Positions 6,016-7,126 of a stretch of DNA of 7,126 nucleotides are shown here, piece by piece. The stretch comes from Pseudobdellovibrio sp. (GTDB lineage: Bacteria > Bdellovibrionota > Bdellovibrionia > Bdellovibrionales > Bdellovibrionaceae). The position numbers and the translations under genes are program-made. Positions within the stretch are counted from its first letter, which is position 1, and each line of letters begins with the position of its first letter. The notes below the pieces were generated by a model. It made no database searches. It saw only the letters and a program-made list of their open reading frames with translations, and was not told where the DNA came from. Where the stretch lies: assembly GCA_025449725.1 (NCBI GenBank), contig JANWIU010000026.1, positions 1 through 7,126 of the forward strand, in the 5' to 3' direction.

Positions 6016-6351
6016 ATGGCACAAGTTGAAATTTCAGATTTAATAGTTGGAAATGGAATTGAAGCAGGAAAAGGCGCATTGGTTTTTATTAATTACGAAG
6101 GCCATCTTGAAGACGGTACGTTGTTCGATTCCAGTTACAAAGCGGGGCGGCCCTTTGAATTTGTAGTGGGTTCAAAGAAGGTCATTGTCGGGATGAGCCA
6201 GGGAGTGATGGGAATGAAGGTCGGTGGAAAAAGAAAAATTTTTATTCCGTCAGAACTTGCCTATGGCGAACGATCAATAGGTCAATTTATTAAGCCCAAT
6301 TCCAATTTAATTTTTCATATTGAACTTTTAGAAGCGCGTCCGCGCGAATAA
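6016..6351 (+). CDS. FKBP-type peptidyl-prolyl cis-trans isomerase
   Basis: A single FKBP domain of 111 residues, almost the size of human FKBP12 (108). Aligning by eye, the pocket residues are kept: Y27, F37-D38, F47, V56-I57, Y83 (in A-Y-G), I92 and F100. The floor Trp of FKBP12 (W59) is Met60 here. The 80s loop (G-E-R-S-I-G-Q-F-I-K-P-N) is slightly changed but of the same length. It should catalyse prolyl isomerisation during protein folding. No signal peptide or membrane anchor, so it acts in the cytoplasm, unlike FkpA or Mip. There is no inserted IF/flap domain, so it is not SlyD. The ATG is 3 nt after the transporter stop with no ribosome site of its own, pointing to re-initiation. Its stop is 2 bp from the stop of the convergent zinc-finger gene. 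Confidence 0.95.
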   Translation: MAQVEISDLIVGNGIEAGKGALVFINYEGHLEDGTLFDSSYKAGRPFEFVVGSKKVIVGMSQGVMGMKVGGKRKIFIPSELAYGERSIGQFIKPNSNLIFHIELLEARPRE

Positions 6352-6353
6352 AT

Positions 6354-6863
6354 TTAGTTAGGATCTGACCAGATAGATCTGTCTTTTACTAATTTTCGAT
6401 CCGTCACATGGGCCGGTATTGCAGTACCGCTGTACATCGTGTGCTGGTACTTTCCTTCTTTAACTTTTTTTGACTTGATATCAACATCGATAATGGCGTT
6501 AAAGCCCTTTTCGGCCGCCATGAAGGCTAAGCGAAGCATCGTTTCATTTCTGTCAGGGCACTCAGTGACCGTCAGCTTTGCTTCTTTTCTTTTAATTAAG
6601 CGCGTTTCCTTACCTTGAGAGATTTCGAAAACCAAAATGTCTTTAGCAATGGCCATAATGTCTTCGTACTTTGCCAATTCAGGCGAAACTTTTTCGGTAT
6701 AGCAAGTACTGCAAAAGGCTGAACTCTGTAAAAAATCCGGTTTATTTTGCAAAAACGAAAACTGCTCCGGTTCTAAAAAAACGGTACAGTTTTTACAAAC
6801 ATCCTGTTGGCAAACGCCACAGACGAGAGTGGTTTTAGGTTTCTGACAGACACAGCAGCTCAT
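6354..6863 (-). CDS. zinc-finger protein: FYVE-like cysteine cluster plus YbjQ-like domain
   Basis: The 169-residue product starts with four C-x2-C pairs (C3/C6, C15/C18, C23/C26, C51/C54), spacings x8, x4 and x24, plus an extra C4. The x4 between the middle pairs and the ending F-C-S-T-C-Y match the cross-brace two-zinc layout of FYVE/RING-related fingers. The basic R-H-H-C-R lipid motif of true FYVE is absent. A helical linker (about 60-85) leads to a C-terminal part whose segment L-R-L-A-F-M-A-A-E-K-G-F-N-A-I-I-D-V-D (110-128) and M-Y-S-G-T-A-I (143-149) resemble the A-x-x-x-G-A-N-A-V-x-G-V and G-T-A-V motifs of YbjQ/DUF74 proteins. Cytoplasmic, function unknown. The ATG at 6863 lacks a ribosome site on this strand. 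No terminator separates it from the convergent FKBP gene. Confidence 0.7.
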   Translation of the reverse strand: MSCCVCQKPKTTLVCGVCQQDVCKNCTVFLEPEQFSFLQNKPDFLQSSAFCSTCYTEKVSPELAKYEDIMAIAKDILVFEISQGKETRLIKRKEAKLTVTECPDRNETMLRLAFMAAEKGFNAIIDVDIKSKKVKEGKYQHTMYSGTAIPAHVTDRKLVKDRSIWSDPN

Positions 6864-6877
6864 GAGAAGGAGTTACC

Positions 6878-6910
6878 ATGTTTACCCCTTATCTGAAAGC
6901 GGAAAGATAA
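6878..6910 (+). CDS. 10-codon micro-ORF with an ideal ribosome site
   Basis: AGAAGGAG (6865-6872) stands 5 nt before an ATG encoding M-F-T-P-Y-L-K-A-E-R then TAA. It is the best ribosome site in the window. The same frame continues after the TAA for 17 sense codons, giving a strongly basic run (L-A-A-K-N-R-Q-L-S-K-K-L-K-Y-K-T-H), to a second TAA at 6962-6964. It might be a leader peptide, a small basic protein with an inactivating stop, or chance. It lies in the 168-bp gap between the divergent zinc-finger gene and the exported protein at 7032; no further gene is seen in that gap. No known family recognised. Confidence 0.3.
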   Translation: MFTPYLKAER

Positions 6911-7031
6911 TTGGCGGCCAAAAACCGTCAACTGTCTAAAAAGCTAAAATATAAAACGCATTAAATCTAACTGTTTAGCCCTCATTTAGGTCCAAAGTTT
7001 GCTAAGTTACCGCGAATAAGGTTCTGGTGGT

Positions 7032-7126
7032 ATGTCTGTGGTTAGGATCCTCATATTTTTTACTCTGTTTCAGGCTACTGTTGCGCACGCGCAGACGGCG
7101 GTAGAAGTCTATACGCAGCGGTTTCG
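7032..7126 (+). CDS. N-terminus of an exported protein, truncated by the window edge
   Basis: The ATG at 7032 opens a frame of 31 codons to the window end. It begins M-S-V-V-R, then a hydrophobic stretch I-L-I-F-F-T-L-F (6-13), then A-T-V-A-H-A before Q22, a normal signal peptidase I site (A-H-A). The mature part starts Q-T-A-V-E-V-Y-T-Q-R-F. A GGTGG at 7026-7030 and an AAGG 10 nt upstream are candidate ribosome sites. A TGCTAAGTT extended -10-like sequence lies at 7000-7008 but no -35 is convincing. Too little is present to name a family. Confidence 0.65.
   Translation, partial: MSVVRILIFFTLFQATVAHAQTAVEVYTQRF

Noticed and set aside
6334..6345. GCGCG-TC-CGCGC inverted repeat at the end of the FKBP gene
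   Set aside because: A 2-nt loop is too short, and no T-run follows, so it is not a credible terminator; it encodes the C-terminal A-R-P-R.
6942..6979. GCTAAA ... TTTAGC arms and AACTGT[CT]TA copies in the last intergenic gap
   Set aside because: Short, AT-rich, widely spaced arms without a T-run or conserved core; no support beyond chance similarity.
1..7126. CRISPR arrays, tRNA/rRNA genes, IS ends, toxin-antitoxin or phage-defence modules
   Set aside because: No regularly spaced repeats, cloverleaf, transposase or terminal repeats were seen. The kinase-like gene recalls HipA but is secreted and has no HipB-like partner, so it is not a toxin-antitoxin pair.

Overview
The window is 7.1 kb of dense bacterial chromosome with moderate GC (I estimate mid-40s %), short intergenic gaps and Shine-Dalgarno-type starts. 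There is no phage, IS, CRISPR, tRNA or rRNA signal. Several products look exported: one lipoprotein, one outer-membrane barrel, two signal-peptide proteins and the start of a third. This fits a Gram-negative with a busy envelope. The protein style resembles Bdellovibrio and relatives, but no marker gene proves it, so the assignment is tentative.

Layout. Minus strand, 1-382: a VOC/glyoxalase-fold protein, followed one base later by the first codons of another gene that leaves the window. Plus strand, 451-1668: a two-gene unit of a small lipoprotein and a beta-barrel outer-membrane protein, 3 nt apart. Plus, 1817-3043: a secreted protein that I read as an atypical protein-kinase-like (HipA/Fam20/PI3K-like) fold. 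It ends at a strong bidirectional terminator (3046-3075) shared with the convergent gene. Minus, 3092-3511: an exported cupin. Minus, 5048-3670: an ASCH/PUA-like protein and an extended SDR (NAD-dependent epimerase family), joined by an ATGA overlap. Plus, 5173-6351: an EamA/DMT transporter and an FKBP-type prolyl isomerase, 3 nt apart; the transporter's -10 box lies so close to its ATG that the mRNA may be leaderless. Minus, 6863-6354: a zinc-finger protein with a FYVE-like cysteine pattern joined to a YbjQ-like domain. The last segment holds a 10-codon ORF with an ideal ribosome site, then the start of another exported protein running off the right edge.

The genes do not form one recognisable pathway; they are five or six small independent transcription units. 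The most unusual are the secreted kinase-like protein with possible translational control by an RNA hairpin, the FYVE-like/YbjQ-like fusion, the probable leaderless transporter mRNA, and the micro-ORF at 6878. All functional calls come from motif recognition by eye; no database search was run.
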